NCBI RefSeq assembly: GCF_000003815.2
Contig: NC_049986.1
Location: forward strand, 3,657,053-3,721,052
DNA from: Branchiostoma floridae
Taxonomy: Eukaryota > Chordata > Leptocardii > Amphioxiformes > Branchiostomatidae
DNA: 64,000 nt
Reading direction: 5' to 3'
The notes under the pieces were generated by a model that was not told where the DNA came from, did no database searches, and saw nothing but the letters and a program-made list of their open reading frames with translations. The first letter of the stretch is position 1, and every line of letters begins with the position of its first letter. A program made the position numbers and the translations under genes. Below are positions 1-13,000 of this stretch, in pieces.

Positions 1-499
1 GCACACGCAATGTTTTTAAGAAGAATGAAAAAATTTCCGTCACGCTATATGGCCTCTGGCACACTTTTACGTTGGTTTCAACCATTAATATTTCTGTAGA
101 AAAAGTGTGCATGTTTCAGAAGTTCACGATGTCACTATATCAACTCGTTTAGCGGGAGATGGGGAGGGGGGCGCGACCCTGCTCATGTCTGCAGGAAACT
201 GATTTATATGTTTTGAAAACAACGTATTTACAAAAAATGACGCTGAATGTTGATTTGAGTATTTGTAACTTTCGTGTCCACTAAAAAAAAATAAGAAAGA
301 TGAAAAGCTATTAATTGTATTATATTTTCATGTTGTTTTTACAATTTCTAAATTGCCATTGTTTCCAGTATATTTTGGGATCAGTGTGTCACTGAATGAT
401 ATGCATATTCATGGTTGGATTTTTGTAGGGTGTATTAATTAATATACTAGTAGCTACAATGCATCAATGTTAATGTTGTTTCATTTTGCTTTTTTGTAG

Positions 500-634
500 A
501 GGAAGATTTGGATCCTGATCATGCAGAACTGTTGAGAAGAAAGTGTCGTCTGTGTGGAGACGATGTTGGGCAGCGAAACCATTCATCGTTTGTCATACAA
601 GGAGGGATTCTTGAAGATTTTAGAATTTGTCTAG
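500..634 (+). CDS. Putative internal exon with CxxC motif, unknown protein
   Basis: The sequence reads TTTTTGTAG before position 500 and GTACAT after 634, so it is bounded like an internal exon, entering with two codon bases and leaving with one. The 44-residue open frame has an acidic start (EDLDPDHAELL), a basic Cys pair (RRKCRLCGDD) and a further Cys near the end. A KCRLCG-type knuckle occurs in several animal and transposon proteins, including the N-terminal zinc region of RAG1 and related mobile-element proteins, but one motif is not enough to name it. The next exon-like frame lies at 859-1062 on the same strand. It may be a real exon of an uncharacterised gene or part of a transposon gene. 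Confidence 0.4.
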
Positions 635-858
635 GTACATAGTTGTAGGATTAATGATAAATTTCTGCATGCAAGCATGGAATGAAATAAAGGAAGCCAA
701 TGAATAACATCTGCTAGTTTAATTCCTTAGTATCCTGAACCTACTTAATTAGGAGTTGTGTGGATCATGAATCAAGAACTGTAGAAATTCAGTCGCCAAA
801 CAAGCCAAATGTACAATGGCTTCCACTACTTAATGCTTTCTCCCCTTGTTTCCAACAG

Positions 859-1062
859 TTGAGGGCCTACTTCTTCGAGGTGATCAACGTGGCAGACAGC
901 ACATCTTCGCAGTGCCACCGCTACAATCTGGAGCCTGAAGTAGATGTGTTGAGAACAAGACTCCGAGCAGAGAAGTACCTGACTGAACTATACAAAGTCA
1001 GAGATGTCCCTCACATTTCCATCTCAGGCAAGCAGCTGACAGAGAAGCTTTTGAAGTTTTAG
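859..1062 (+). CDS. Putative terminal exon, unknown protein
   Basis: An acceptor-like TTTCCAACAG precedes an open frame of about 67 residues (start LRAYFFEVINVADS) that ends in a stop at 1060-1062. Codon use looks protein-like: GC-rich third positions compared with the AT-rich surroundings. I do not recognise the domain. Its phase (0) does not match the donor of the 500-634 exon (phase 1), so a missing exon or unrelated pieces are possible. The following 350 bases contain lysine- and glutamate-rich frames broken by stops, which suggests a decayed gene or transposon. Confidence 0.35.
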   Translation: MRAYFFEVINVADSTSSQCHRYNLEPEVDVLRTRLRAEKYLTELYKVRDVPHISISGKQLTEKLLKF

Positions 1063-3945
1063 AGGGTAGCACACACAAAAAAGACAAAGATATTTGAGGA
1101 AGTGTTTCTGGAAGGAAAACCAAAGTCAGATGTAAAGCAAAATTGTGTATATGTGACAGAGGAGGAAAACTTGAAGTGTAGAGAGAAACACATGACTAGG
1201 CAGAGAAAATTTGGAAGCTGATATTGTTGAAAAGATCAAAGGCCTGTTGTCACAGTTTGTAGTGGAAGATGTAAAGGCATACTAAGAAAAGTGTTACTTT
1301 GTAGATAAGCTGTCTCCTATGATTGACAAAAAAAGGATATCTTGAAGCTTTAAAATTAAGTTTAGAATGAAGTCATTGAACAACATACAGTCTGCAATAC
1401 AGATGGATATCTTAGCTGATGCAGGTCAGACTGAGTAGTATTAAGGTTTTATTTCAATGTTATGTGTTTATTTACCAATTTGTTCTCTTGTGACATGGTA
1501 TGTATATATCCAATGGTGTATCACACTCTGATCAAGTGATGTCAAATTCTATGATATATAATAGTGTCAACTTTGATGTTTCAGTAGTTCAGTATAAACT
1601 GATTTTTTTCTATTGTTATGTTTACCTATGTTGCCAAGATATCATAGATGACTGAACTTTTTTGCTAACACACAAGTAAGCGGATTGAAACTTCAACAAA
1701 TTACTGTTGTCATTTGTATCATCATCTTCTGACCGTGCTGGTTGTATTGGTGCACTGTGTTATATATATATGTATATATCAGCATTGTACATATGTATAA
1801 ATGTAATATCTGTATTCTATATGCGAATATATAAATATATAGATGTAAATGCATTGATTTATGTATGAAACAAGAAACATGGATCAGTGCATTGGTGACA
1901 TTGCATGTTATGTATACAGTATGTACATGGTTGGTTACACTTTCTGCACAAGTGTTGTCAAATCCTACAACTTTAATGTTTCAATATGTCATTATCAACT
2001 TTTCAGTTTGTTGTGACATGCAATCTTTATTCATGTTGGTAGTAAACATAGTAGATGGCTGAACTTTGTACAAACACAAGAACAACAAGTAAGGGATTTT
2101 TCGACAAACTACTGTTACCATAAAAAGACATGAAGCGATGTATCAATACTATGCTGAATTGCAATTGGTAAATGAGAAAATGGTGTATATTTAACTAAGC
2201 AGTCGTCAAGGTAAATCCAGACTACATTGGAGCACCCCTTCCACTGGTAGATTTCTTGGTCTGGCTGCTAGCCCATTTCCTCTGCCTTTCTCAGCCGTGT
2301 TGTCGAGCCCTGACGTCTTGGCGACCTTCTCATGTGACACCGCATCCATAAACAAAAAAGAACCTACCTGGCTTGGGACTCGCACGCCTGTCGGAAAATC
2401 TTAGGGGGTGTGTTTGGTAGAGGGCTCAGTGTCATATTGTTGGACTCACTGATGGTAGCTGCTGGTTAGACGTTGTCACTGGCCATCGATCGAAGTGTTC
2501 CAGCTCTGTACATTTCCTTCAGGACACTGCTTAGTCATCGTTCTCATTTCCTTTTTCTCTTTATGTTTTTGTCCCTCAAAAAGCGTCGCTACCTGGCCAC
2601 CTTGTCGGTCCTACCCTCCATGGCCCCAAGTTGCAAAGAAAGGTGAGTGGAGGCGCTTCGTTCCAGAGCGACCTCGGCCCGGAGAAGGACGCCCTGACCA
2701 TCCTTTAAGTTAATGTTACACCATGACTAATAACGGACTTCAAGGAAATACATGTTTTGAGGGCATCCGTATAATTAACTTAACGTCATGACAAATAAAG
2801 GCACGACTTTAAAGGCATACTGAACATGTTTTTAGTGAACAGTCTTACCGTTTCCGTAGTCACTATGCAAGTTTCACGTGCCAAAGTTCTAAGTCATGAC
2901 AGTGCAATAACGGAATATAACTACAATGCCCAAGCAAACATCGTACGCACATATACTAGAGTAGAAATAGGGTCCGAAAAAGGTTGAATTCTCAGTTTTT
3001 ATTAGTTTTTTTACGCATTTTCAGCCATGGTAAACATTGTGGTACAGCGTATATAACCCCCTCACTCGCGAAAGCGAGCAGAAGATCGGCAAGTTACGTC
3101 CGTGAAAATCAATCTTTAAATCACTTTTACGTTGATCTGCTAGGATAAACACTAGGCTAAGAAAATGCTCCACATTACGCTAATGGTTCAAAAATTGTTC
3201 GTCCTCACGGTCAACGTGGCAGAGTTGCGGGAATTTACGGTTCGTCGGACTCCGGGCGCCATCTTGGATATGGGGTCAAATTTGGGGGTCAAGATAACTA
3301 CGCCTGCGCGGTACAGCCGACAGCGTGATTTATGACATGGGCATATCGGGATACGTTCCGAGCTGGAGAACAATGGCCCGAATTCAAAACAAGCCACTTT
3401 TGAGGACACAATGACTAATTTCATACACGACTTGCACACTTCTCATAATTCACAGCGCCAGGGATACGGATATAGTGACCCGTGAGGTCATCGGGTGAAA
3501 CCAACTAACAGCTACAGTGGTGACGTGCTGGCTACTTTATATTTCTGACCACAAAACTTGTAAAATTCTCAGCTCTAATAATAGTAGTACTAATAGTTGT
3601 CGTACAACTCATTAGTTTGTATGCTTTGCCGCCGTCGTACGAAAGGTTTTAGCTGGTTTCACCTTGGTATTGCACCCTGGACAATGGTGGTAACATCCAT
3701 ATGCAACATAACTTATATACAATGCTAATGATACATGAAAGAAATGGTGTGGCTCAGCAAATTGTGCCTGTCAGAAACCCGTTGCCACGGCACACTTTTA
3801 TAGCATATTTGTTGCCAATTAGATTTTGAGGAAAAGTCGCCAAGTTTTTTTTAGTCCTAGCACACGTCGTTCGGCAGCTATACGACGTCAACGTTGGCGC
3901 AGGCACCTTACCCCTATATGATAGTGGTTGAAGATACGATAGTGG
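1063..3945. other. No gene recognised
   Basis: AT-rich DNA with short TA-rich runs at 1740-1850. Around 2.2-2.7 kb the composition is GC-richer but no convincing exon is seen. At 3.54-3.93 kb is a diverged copy of the MITE best preserved at 15,554-16,229 (shared text such as the TATACGACGTCAACGTTGGCGCAGGCAC stretch near 3,880). Confidence 0.5.
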
Positions 3946-4049
3946 TTGAAGATTAAGCTGCCTTATTACGTCTTACATGATGGCCAAGAACGTTCATACG
4001 AATATAAAGTAAAACTTAGTTGCCATTACCTTGTTTTTGATATCTACAG

Positions 4050-4285
4050 AGTGGTCATCTTCAACCGCCGGGGAAGTTTTTGGAAACGACTAAACCCTTT
4101 CAACATCCACATCGGGGATTCCACGATGGTCAGTGAGAACCCCAAGTGTGGAGGTGATCATCATATCAACGTGAAACAACGATCCATTTCCGTCTCCTGT
4201 CAGGGGATGGAGGGTCGCTATGTGGGCGTCCGTCTTCCCGGACCCTCCCGAATACTCACCCTGTGTGAAGTCCTGATATTTTTGG
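4050..4285 (+). CDS. F-type lectin (fucolectin/F5-8C-like) C-terminal exon
   Basis: The exon is flanked by TATCTACAG and GTAAGC and encodes about 78 residues. It carries the second half of an F-type lectin domain: IHIGDSTMVSENPKCGGDHH, then the SVSCQGMEGRYVGVRLPG segment and the closing PSRILTLCEVLIF strand. In known fucolectins this region holds the conserved Cys residues and the GRYV-x(n)-PG-x(3)-L-x-LCEV core; such domains bind fucose on the cell surface or as secreted opsonins. The basic fucose-binding residues mostly sit in the first half of the domain, which I could not find upstream. The exon is therefore either part of a larger gene with distant exons or an isolated fragment. It is on the strand opposite to gene A. 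Confidence 0.7.
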
Positions 4286-7200
4286 GTAAGCCTTCGCTAC
4301 ATGAACTAGGGACCCAATCACCCGAACCTAAACAATTTCTCCCTTATATTTTTACGTAAATGTATTAGCAACATAAATAACTATTATAAACCCATAGCAT
4401 GTCCAGGAAAAAATACAAAGACATGTAGTAGTACAAAGGGGGCCCGGATTAAGCCCTCGCAGACTAGTTACCACGCATTCGCGGGTTAAAAGAACTTGGG
4501 TAATTTGTCAAAGTTGGTGGCCTCGGACATTGTTACACAAATCAAAACAATGGTAGAGACGTCAGACTGTTGACTTTTGAGGGCCTTCAACTTTCACATA
4601 TTACCCATAGTTCCTTTCACCCTCGCATGCGTGGTAACTAGTGTGAGAAGGCTTATTTATCAAAGTGATATTTGTCTTTTCTACCTCTATCCACATATCA
4701 AATATCATCACAATCCAACCTGAGGTTCAAAGAAAAACAATACCTCAATCTGTATGGAGAGGGTTGATAAATGATGGTGACTGCATCATAAGAATGCTCT
4801 TAAAGCTGAAGGCGACCAGATTAAAAACACCAGACATTGGTGACATTGAGTTGTGTAGTTATTACAGAAGTAGTATTTGTATTTGTATTTACTGACAATG
4901 AAAACAATTCAATGCACTTGGTCAGCCAAGGCAACTCGCATTGGTAATTGCTGACCCACGGAATCGCAGAAAACGTCTACATAACTTAAATAAAAGCTAT
5001 TACAAATATATATTTAAGTACAGTTATTGATATTACATTATCCATGACAAGTATCAACTACCATTACAATGCATCCCCATATTAAAATTCCAAGAAAATT
5101 GATCACATGTAATCTACAGTATAATGGCGTAATAGCTAAAAACCAATCGGAAGTTGTGCTTTAAATTTCATGGAAGGTAGTTTGGAAATGGTTGTCTCAC
5201 GCTGGTCATAAAATGTGTCTTTCTCTTCTTCTGATTGACCTTGTTGTGGAGCATAAATCTGAGTGATACCATACACTGTCTTCTACCCTTCTATGTACAC
5301 TCACAACTCCTGCATGTGTTATAGTAGTGTTCTGAATAATGTCTATTAATTAAACGTGGTCTTATAATAATGACGACCCATGCATGTAATCTTTCTTCTT
5401 TTTCACCAATATAGAGATGAAACCATCGCCTATGTATTTCCCGACAATCTCCCCTCTGAAAGGTTTGTCAAAGGTTACAATAATTCTATGAGAAATATGA
5501 AAAGTAAAGAAACAGGTTCATAGGATCATAATAGTAGCGCGAATGACGACAGGAAATGTATGAAGCTCTTCGTGACAGTCCTCCAGCTTCTAGGCAATTT
5601 ATAAGTTGATTTCATCGGGAATGTCTTTTGTCACATTTAACCCATAATTGAATTGTTTAATTTCTTCAAGTTTAATACATCATCAACTTTGATCAATGAA
5701 ATGCAATGTTGCTCCATATTTGTTTGAAATATGTGTAAATTGCTTTCTTTCTAAACGACAGTTTGCTACGCCCTTTCATAACGTTGGGCTTTTCGAACTG
5801 TTTTTTTTTATATTTGACTTTTATTTTGTTCTTTCTGCTACAATGTAGATCCCCGATCTTTTTTGAAGTCGGAGTCAAAGGCAAAGGAGTCGGTCAATCA
5901 GGCCTGGTCTTTCGACGGCAAGATATTTCTCAAGACTCCCTAAGATGAATGCTGACTTCTTTATGCGTCAGTCGACCTGGATGTGTACATGGTCCCCAAG
6001 TAAAGCCATACTGTACTCCAGAGGAGAGTGTTCCAGTTCTGCTAGTAATGTTTTTCTGAATCCAAAACTGTAATTATATCGGGCACTTGACATTTAACCT
6101 GGACACGGAAGCAGCTGTAACACATTATAATGCGAACAACTATAATTGGACAAACTTCAACTTGCCAGCTTGAGCTTGAAAATTACTATTTGCAGTGTGT
6201 TTCTGGATACTTGTTTGGCAACTTGTAGCCTTAGTAACTTAATTTCTCACTTGCTTTGGTCAAAAATGGGCTTTGATCTTTGTCAATCATCCCATTGAAA
6301 CCCATACTTAAGTTAGGACTTGGAAAAAGGGCCTTTATAAAAATGGGGAGCTCTTAGGAAATCGATGCTTGCAGTATGTGTGTGAATAGTTGTAAATATT
6401 GAAAATATTGCTTTAACGTACATGCAGCACTTAAGGACTGCACTCTATCATCAGTCATTTGATAACTCACTCCAGCATGGGTATAAGTTAGTGACAATTC
6501 TGTTATATATGGAAGAATGTATGTTTTGGTTCGCAACGTCAACGCTTAGAAAGAAACAGTTTATGACTTTGCGAATGATGACTATTGAGAACTTTATTCC
6601 AAGATTCTTGAAGTAGACTTGAGTTCCATTATATCGAAACACTCGAGATTTTGTAATAAATCTAACACATGTAATATCTAAATGTTAAATTCCTCAAGCC
6701 ACTTTAATAAATAAGACACAGAAGTGTTCCTTACCAATGATGGTAAGATATTGCAATAGTTGTCAACATTTTGCTTTGTGGTGGTGTTGAACTGATGTTG
6801 AGAAGATTTGTTTGTTGTGCTTTTCAAAGATGATCACTCCTTTCGTATTGTTTGAAACCCTTTTAATAGGATGATACATGATTTAACATAATACATGCAT
6901 TGCAATTTATGTCGTACTATTTTTTCTGATTAGCTTATGAATTAATATCAAGACTATTATAATAACTTCATACTGTTCACTATTCTGTTTATTCACATTA
7001 TTGCAATGTTTTTTAGACAAATTCATTGAATAATTTTTTTAACTTATTCACGAGGTTTTTAGTTTTGATTTTATCAATTAAAAATTCATAAACCTGTTAC
7101 ACCAGAAATGATAAACGACAAATTGTATTGGAGACAAAACGTTATGAGCTGTTCACGTCAAGAATAGGGGACGTTCGCTGATAATGATCGAGCGATTGTC

Positions 7201-7930
7201 ACATTAATTGCGATATGTAAACGTAACTTATAAACGTTATGACAAACGTGTTCCTTACTGAATATTATCTACATATGATGCCATGTATCAGCAAAGATTT
7301 AAAAAAAAACTGGTATCTACTTGTGCGGCGGCTTTGTCAACCATATGCATCATACGTATGTAGCATTGCCGTGTGCTATTCTATACAGTAGTAGAGCATT
7401 TTATTTATTGTTATCATAATAATATTTACTACAATAATAATCCATCATTCGGATGCATCTGCAAAACGACCTCACTCACAGCAGAGTAAAGTCTACCGGG
7501 GGACTCAAGTTTGAATACACTTAACCCGCGTAACATCACATCACACTACGAATCAATTACATTGTCACTTCTCTGCAATGTCAAAGGAACAAACCTAGTG
7601 GTCGTAGTGCTAGCTGTGCATTCGGGAGGTTACGTGTTGGAAGTCCGGCACGGTCATACCCAATTATTTAAAATGTTACATCGCATCGCTAATCACTCTA
7701 CCTTAATTTATTTATACTTAGGCCACAATCACTTAAATTTTGCGGTTGACATCCTCGAGGTGGTTGTAATGCGCGAGGTGGAAAAAAATCCAAGAAAAAA
7801 TGCTGCTAATCCACAGGACTTAACATCCTGACAATAATTTCCCAAGCTTGGTTTGTCTTATGTTCACCTCCAATAAGACTGTAAGAGACAATCGTTGCCA
7901 TTGCAATAATGTTCTATTGCCCTTCTTGTT
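4286..7930. other. No gene recognised
   Basis: AT-rich intergenic or intronic DNA. Short open frames here have no recognisable motif and no convincing splice context. A poly-T/A-rich stretch lies near 5,800 and an AT-rich low-complexity tract at 6.9-7.1 kb. If the lectin exon belongs to a long plus-strand gene, this could be its downstream intron. Confidence 0.4.
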
Positions 7931-9660
7931 TGACCCTATCCGGACCTGACTTTTTTGGTCAACCTCGGACGGGGGGGGGGGGTATCTTTTGAGGCCCGTC
8001 CCTTCTAACTCCTGTAACTCTTTGACGACTTATCACATGGCCACCAAATTTCCGGAAAATAATGTAGACATGATATCTAAAGCTTTTAGGAAATTTGATG
8101 GTTTCATGCTGTATTATGACGTAAGTAGCAAGTCATCAATTTGACTATTGGCTTGAATTATCAAAAATCGGGTTTTCTTTTTAACTTCAAGGTATGCTAC
8201 AAACATGTAATAGTAATTGCAGATAACAGAATGATAATGTTTCGTATGACTTGTGTTGCCAATTAAAACATCAACGACGTCAAAATGATGTCATAAAATC
8301 ATACATATCGAAGCTATGAGTTGGGCTCCACCATATTATATCCACCACCCTTAATTTAAAAAAAAATAGCAAATAGCAAATAATTCCCATGTCCTGAACA
8401 TGTGCCCCCTTACCCTGGTCCTCTGAAATGATAACATTCTGATTGACTAGGGCTGCTATTGGATGCCTTGTGGCAACAGCCTTTTCTTTTTGGACAAAAT
8501 CAATGCGCGCACGGATTTCATTCATAGAATTAAGTCAGTGTAGCCTTAACACTCTTGAGATAGACTATAACCCGAATGAATTAAAAAAAAACACGTGAAT
8601 AACTAGAGTTCGGCGACCTCATACCTCCATGAAAAATTTAGAGCTTCTGTGAATTACTTACACATTTACGCATTTATGCATGGTAATGTTCATCATTGAC
8701 TATCATACACATGTCACAAGTATAAAATTCCCAACATGAATCATTAAGGGGTTTTGCAATTTTTGCATAATAATTTCTGCATATATGATGCAAGTCAGTT
8801 CGACATTACCATATTTCGTATCCGCTTATTTTTCATCTGTCATAATTTACATGTGTTATATTTAATAGAGTCCAGATATTGAAAATAATGTAATTATGCA
8901 ATTTCCGCAATAATTATGCAAATTAAGTCCTCATTCGCATATCATATATATCATCATGAACATCTCTGCCTAAGTTACCCGCATGCCTAAAATGATTTCA
9001 ATCCGTCATTTCTTTCTGCAGTTATCCTCTTTGGAATGTCTTGACAAAAATGCCCCTGCAGTTCCAAAAATAACTGTAAGAGGGCTGAAACTTGCCCCCA
9101 CTTTGGCATGACGCTTAAAGCTATCTACCACTAAAATGTCAAGACCATATCATGTCGGGGAGATACATTGAAAAAAACTGCTATGATAGATTGTTCTCAT
9201 TTATTATGCAAACGTAGTCCTATTTTGCATTATCAGTATTTCATTTTGTACAACATTGTCTAAAGTAATTACAAACCAAAAATCATGAAAATTCGTTGTT
9301 CCCTTCTTGAGTTATCCACCTCAGAAGTTTTTGATAAAAATGCCCCTGCTATCCCAAAACTTATGTCACTTATTCCTGAGCACAAGAGCTATCTAACACT
9401 AAAAATTCGTGACCATAGCTTATTCAAAGCACGAGATAGCAAAACCGGACGTTCCGCTGCAGTACCAAGGAAAGCCGCCAGGGGTCCAAAAATCTCATCA
9501 ATTTTAGCTTGCGTTACACCCTACCAACGCATCAAGTACAAAACCAATGCACCAAGCCGTTCTTGAGTTATCTTGGTGACAGACACACAGACACACAGAC
9601 AAACGCTACTTAAAATAAAACCCCCATGACATTTCATAAAGGTAATTAGCTTCCTGCTAT
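7931..9660. repeat. Nested interspersed repeats (MITE fragment and microsatellite-ended repeat)
   Basis: At about 7,931 begins a diverged copy of the 15.55-kb MITE (CCCTATCCGGACCTGAC). From about 8,880 to 9,660 is another dispersed repeat, recognised by internal duplication: ATTATGCAAATTAAGTCC-type text recurs at 8,916, 9,200 and again at 18,185, and 'AAAATGCCCCTGC' occurs at 9,046 and 9,337. It ends in a (CAGACACA)n tract near 9,583. The open frame across 9,285-9,566 lies wholly inside this repeat and is not counted as a gene. Confidence 0.6.
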
Positions 9661-9906
9661 TAGAAGTCATTGCAAAGCTATGTGTGGTCTAAGGACTAAA
9701 AAACGGAGATGGTCACCGACCTATGCACTAAACCTGTGATACCAAACAATACGGTGTAGCCTCCCATCTTCTGTATTACTAAATATAGGCTTAAAGACGT
9801 TAACGCCGACGTGGTACTCCCGTACTTGAAACCGTTATTGTTCCAGCTCCAGTTCAACTTGTAAATAAACATTGGCCAATGGCAGTTTGCTCCATCTCTG
9901 GTTTAC

Positions 9907-10038
9907 TTAAGACTTCTTTACAACATTTATGATTTCAAATTGAAATAGCACGGATGCGAGATCAGCCACGATGTCAGCCACCACAGCGGCGACGCCACTG
10001 TTCGGATTGTGTATGCGTGTATCCATGGTACTGAAGTC
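9907..10038 (-). CDS. Gene A candidate terminal exon
   Basis: TTTTTTCCATAG precedes a 43-codon phase-0 frame (start DFSTMDTRIHNPNSG) ending TAA at 9909-9907. It has no counterpart in gene B and no family motif. TMEM268 proteins normally end shortly after the CQL motif, so the true end may be in the previous exon. Confidence 0.35.
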   Translation of the reverse strand, partial: DFSTMDTRIHNPNSGVAAVVADIVADLASVLFQFEIINVVKKS

Positions 10039-13000
10039 CTATGGAAAAAAATAATGCGTCATTATATCAAGAATCAAAACTTCAGACCATAAAAATTCAC
10101 CCTACTATAATGGTTACCTGTTATATCAACACCTTTCCATCACATTCTATGCAGCCTTACTGTAGATAACCCCTGCTCCCACCAGAGCACTCACATTGGT
10201 TCTGTGGCTTCAAAGAGAAGCCTGGCCACAAACATATCCTTTGAAACCAAACTGGAAGACCTACACATGCAGTTAAAGTGGAAAACTGTTAAAGATAGAC
10301 TTTATTTTACAAATAACGTTTGTGTATAACACAAAATTAAGAAAATGCAACGTCAATGCATCTTCAACCAAATACAAACAATTCCCCCGCATATGAGCAT
10401 TATACGAGACTATCCGCAAGAGAATAGGTCCTGGAGCATTCACTCAATCAAAACCGAAAACAAACGCTAAAACAAGGAAGTTTGGCTACAATAGCATCAA
10501 AAACTATAACACATTACCAGACACCATGCAACCACACTGATTTCAAATCAAGGATAAGAGAAACAGGGCAAACACGAGACAAAAGGCAACCATCGAACTC
10601 ATAGTGGTAACAATTCTATATTTTAAGTGTATGTAAGTTCTAAATTTATGTTGTGTTGTTGTAAAAATTTACTTTTGATCAGATTTGTGTTTATTCAATT
10701 ATGCTCAGTTTTTCTGCCATTCACGTTTTGTAATATAATCTTGGTTTCTTTTTTTGACCTCTGCTTATAATTTTATGTTAAATTCTCTGCCTTTGTTTTT
10801 CCATTTCATGTATTTCATTTATATCTTGTATGATTCCAGGAAGAGTAGTGTTACCATGTACACTGATGGAGATCTTGATAAAACAGTCAAACAAAAAAAG
10901 AACCTTATGATGATCATGTCACACAAGGGGGGGGGGGGGCACATGTACTACTTAACCTATCAAGACTGTGCTTTTTTTTAGCAATGTGGGACATTGGCAT
11001 TGGGTTTTTGAGACCCGCCATTAGTGTCAAGTTCTAAGAGATAAGAGGCTTGTTTTATTTAATCTGGTTATATGGTCCACATTCTTGGATCTTGGATTTT
11101 GATCGATAATGTCATTGAAATAAGCAGAATTCATGCATATTTGATTATGAAAGATACACCAAAGTATATTAGATTTAATTTATGAAAAAAAATTGTGCCA
11201 TGTAGCAAGAAACCCAAATTAGCTATTTTCGTCAAAAATGCTGTCGACAACCGGCTGTCATGGCAACACAGGTGATAGATTGTAGGCCGCTTCAAAAGAA
11301 AGAAAAGGGGTTTGAAACATGCAGGATACCGTACAGAAAAACTACAAAATATATGCCCGTAGATTACACAAAAATATCGGATAAAGTAAACTGATATCAA
11401 ATCAGTTTGATATTTTTTTTACCTCTCCAGGTGGAGCAAAGCTCATTGTCCAGCCGAACTCGCACATCTCCACCAACTGACACAGACAAATGTCCTGCTG
11501 GGTATGCCCGTAGGACCGGTAAAGTTTCGGCAGCTTCTTGGTGACCCGGAGACGCACGTACAGATCGCTGTACTTCAGCAGTAGAGCGTCGCAGTACTTC
11601 AGCAGTAGGGCGTCGGCTTCAGTCTGGCAAAGGAATATAGGGCTTTTGACCCATCTCTGAGGTGTTTACGGTGCCACAATTGATGGCCGGTTCCTGTAAC
11701 CAACGAATGAAGCGACCGAGTCCGCGTAGCGAACGAGGTGGTTTATGAGGTGGTTATAGGAACGGGACAAAATTTTACGGCACCGTATATACCAAAAGAA
11801 TGCGGTTCATTAACGTTTTTATCATATACACATTGTCATATATCTAGCCGTGACGACTCAGCCCCGGGGAGCGATTGCATGCATCACATTATACCTAATA
11901 ACGTAAGCCCATTGACGACATCCAGTTTTTGCTCGTTCGGCTCTTTTTCTTGCTCACCGGGGCGGATTCTTCTCTCCCTGCCTTCCAAAAGGGATATGGG
12001 GAAAATATAGCCTTCTGATAGGTCGACATCGTCTAACTATATGATAACGTTGTTTAAACCTTATTTTAACCTCCTTGACAAAATAAATATCTGTTTTGCA
12101 GCGCTGTGCTTCTTCTTGTTCTTCGGTCTAAGGTAGCCAACATCGACCTTTAAAACTGGAACTACGAGTCTGTATGTAAGTGCGAGTTAGTTAATGTTGA
12201 ACTACAATGAATAAGTAAATAAACTAATGTACGTTTATGGCACCCTGCAGCGCTGCTGCATGGTCAGCCTATCGATGAATCTGTGTCATATGCATGCTGC
12301 GTTGTGGTGGTATATTGGATGGTGTTGTGTTGTGTTGTGTTGTGTCAGTACAGGGGCATGTTGTACCATACGCACGGGCATGTCATAACGTTACACTGTG
12401 TCTGTTCTTGGTTGTGTTGAGCCTATGCCCTGTGCTGTTTTGTGTTGCGTTGGTGTCTATGCTGTGTTGTGTTGTGTTGAGGTGTGTTGTGTTGTGTTGC
12501 GCAAATTGTCCATACACCAGTCTGAAGAAAACTTTAACAACGTACCCTAAGGTCTGACATGCTGGATGGGCTGTTCTCGGAGACATTTGTACCGGGTGTT
12601 TCAGACTCGTCACTCTCTTCGGACACTGGGGGAAATATGCGCGGCATTTCTTCAGGTACGTCACAGGACGAGACATGCTCAGGTTCCTACCAAGATTGAA
12701 GTTTAGACTGGTCAGTTGGTTACATGCACCTAATTCTTATAAAGTAGATTATATTGTCCACCAAGTTCGCCACCGTCTACAACGCAAGAGACACATATAC
12801 AAGTCATAAAATACAAGATTTTTGTATTTTCTTTACAAATCAAAAACTAATTGTGGACAAGAAACATACCTTTATGATATGAATAACTTAGAAATTCGTA
12901 AAGCGTTAACTCACTTAAAAATCAGCAGTCATAAATTAGAAGTAGAAACGGGAACATAATGTGGCCCCTGACCAAAGGTTTTGTCCATTTTGTCAAAAGC

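Noticed and set aside
9285-9566. 93-residue plus-strand frame
   Set aside because: It lies wholly within an interspersed repeat whose other copies do not keep the frame, and has no motif.
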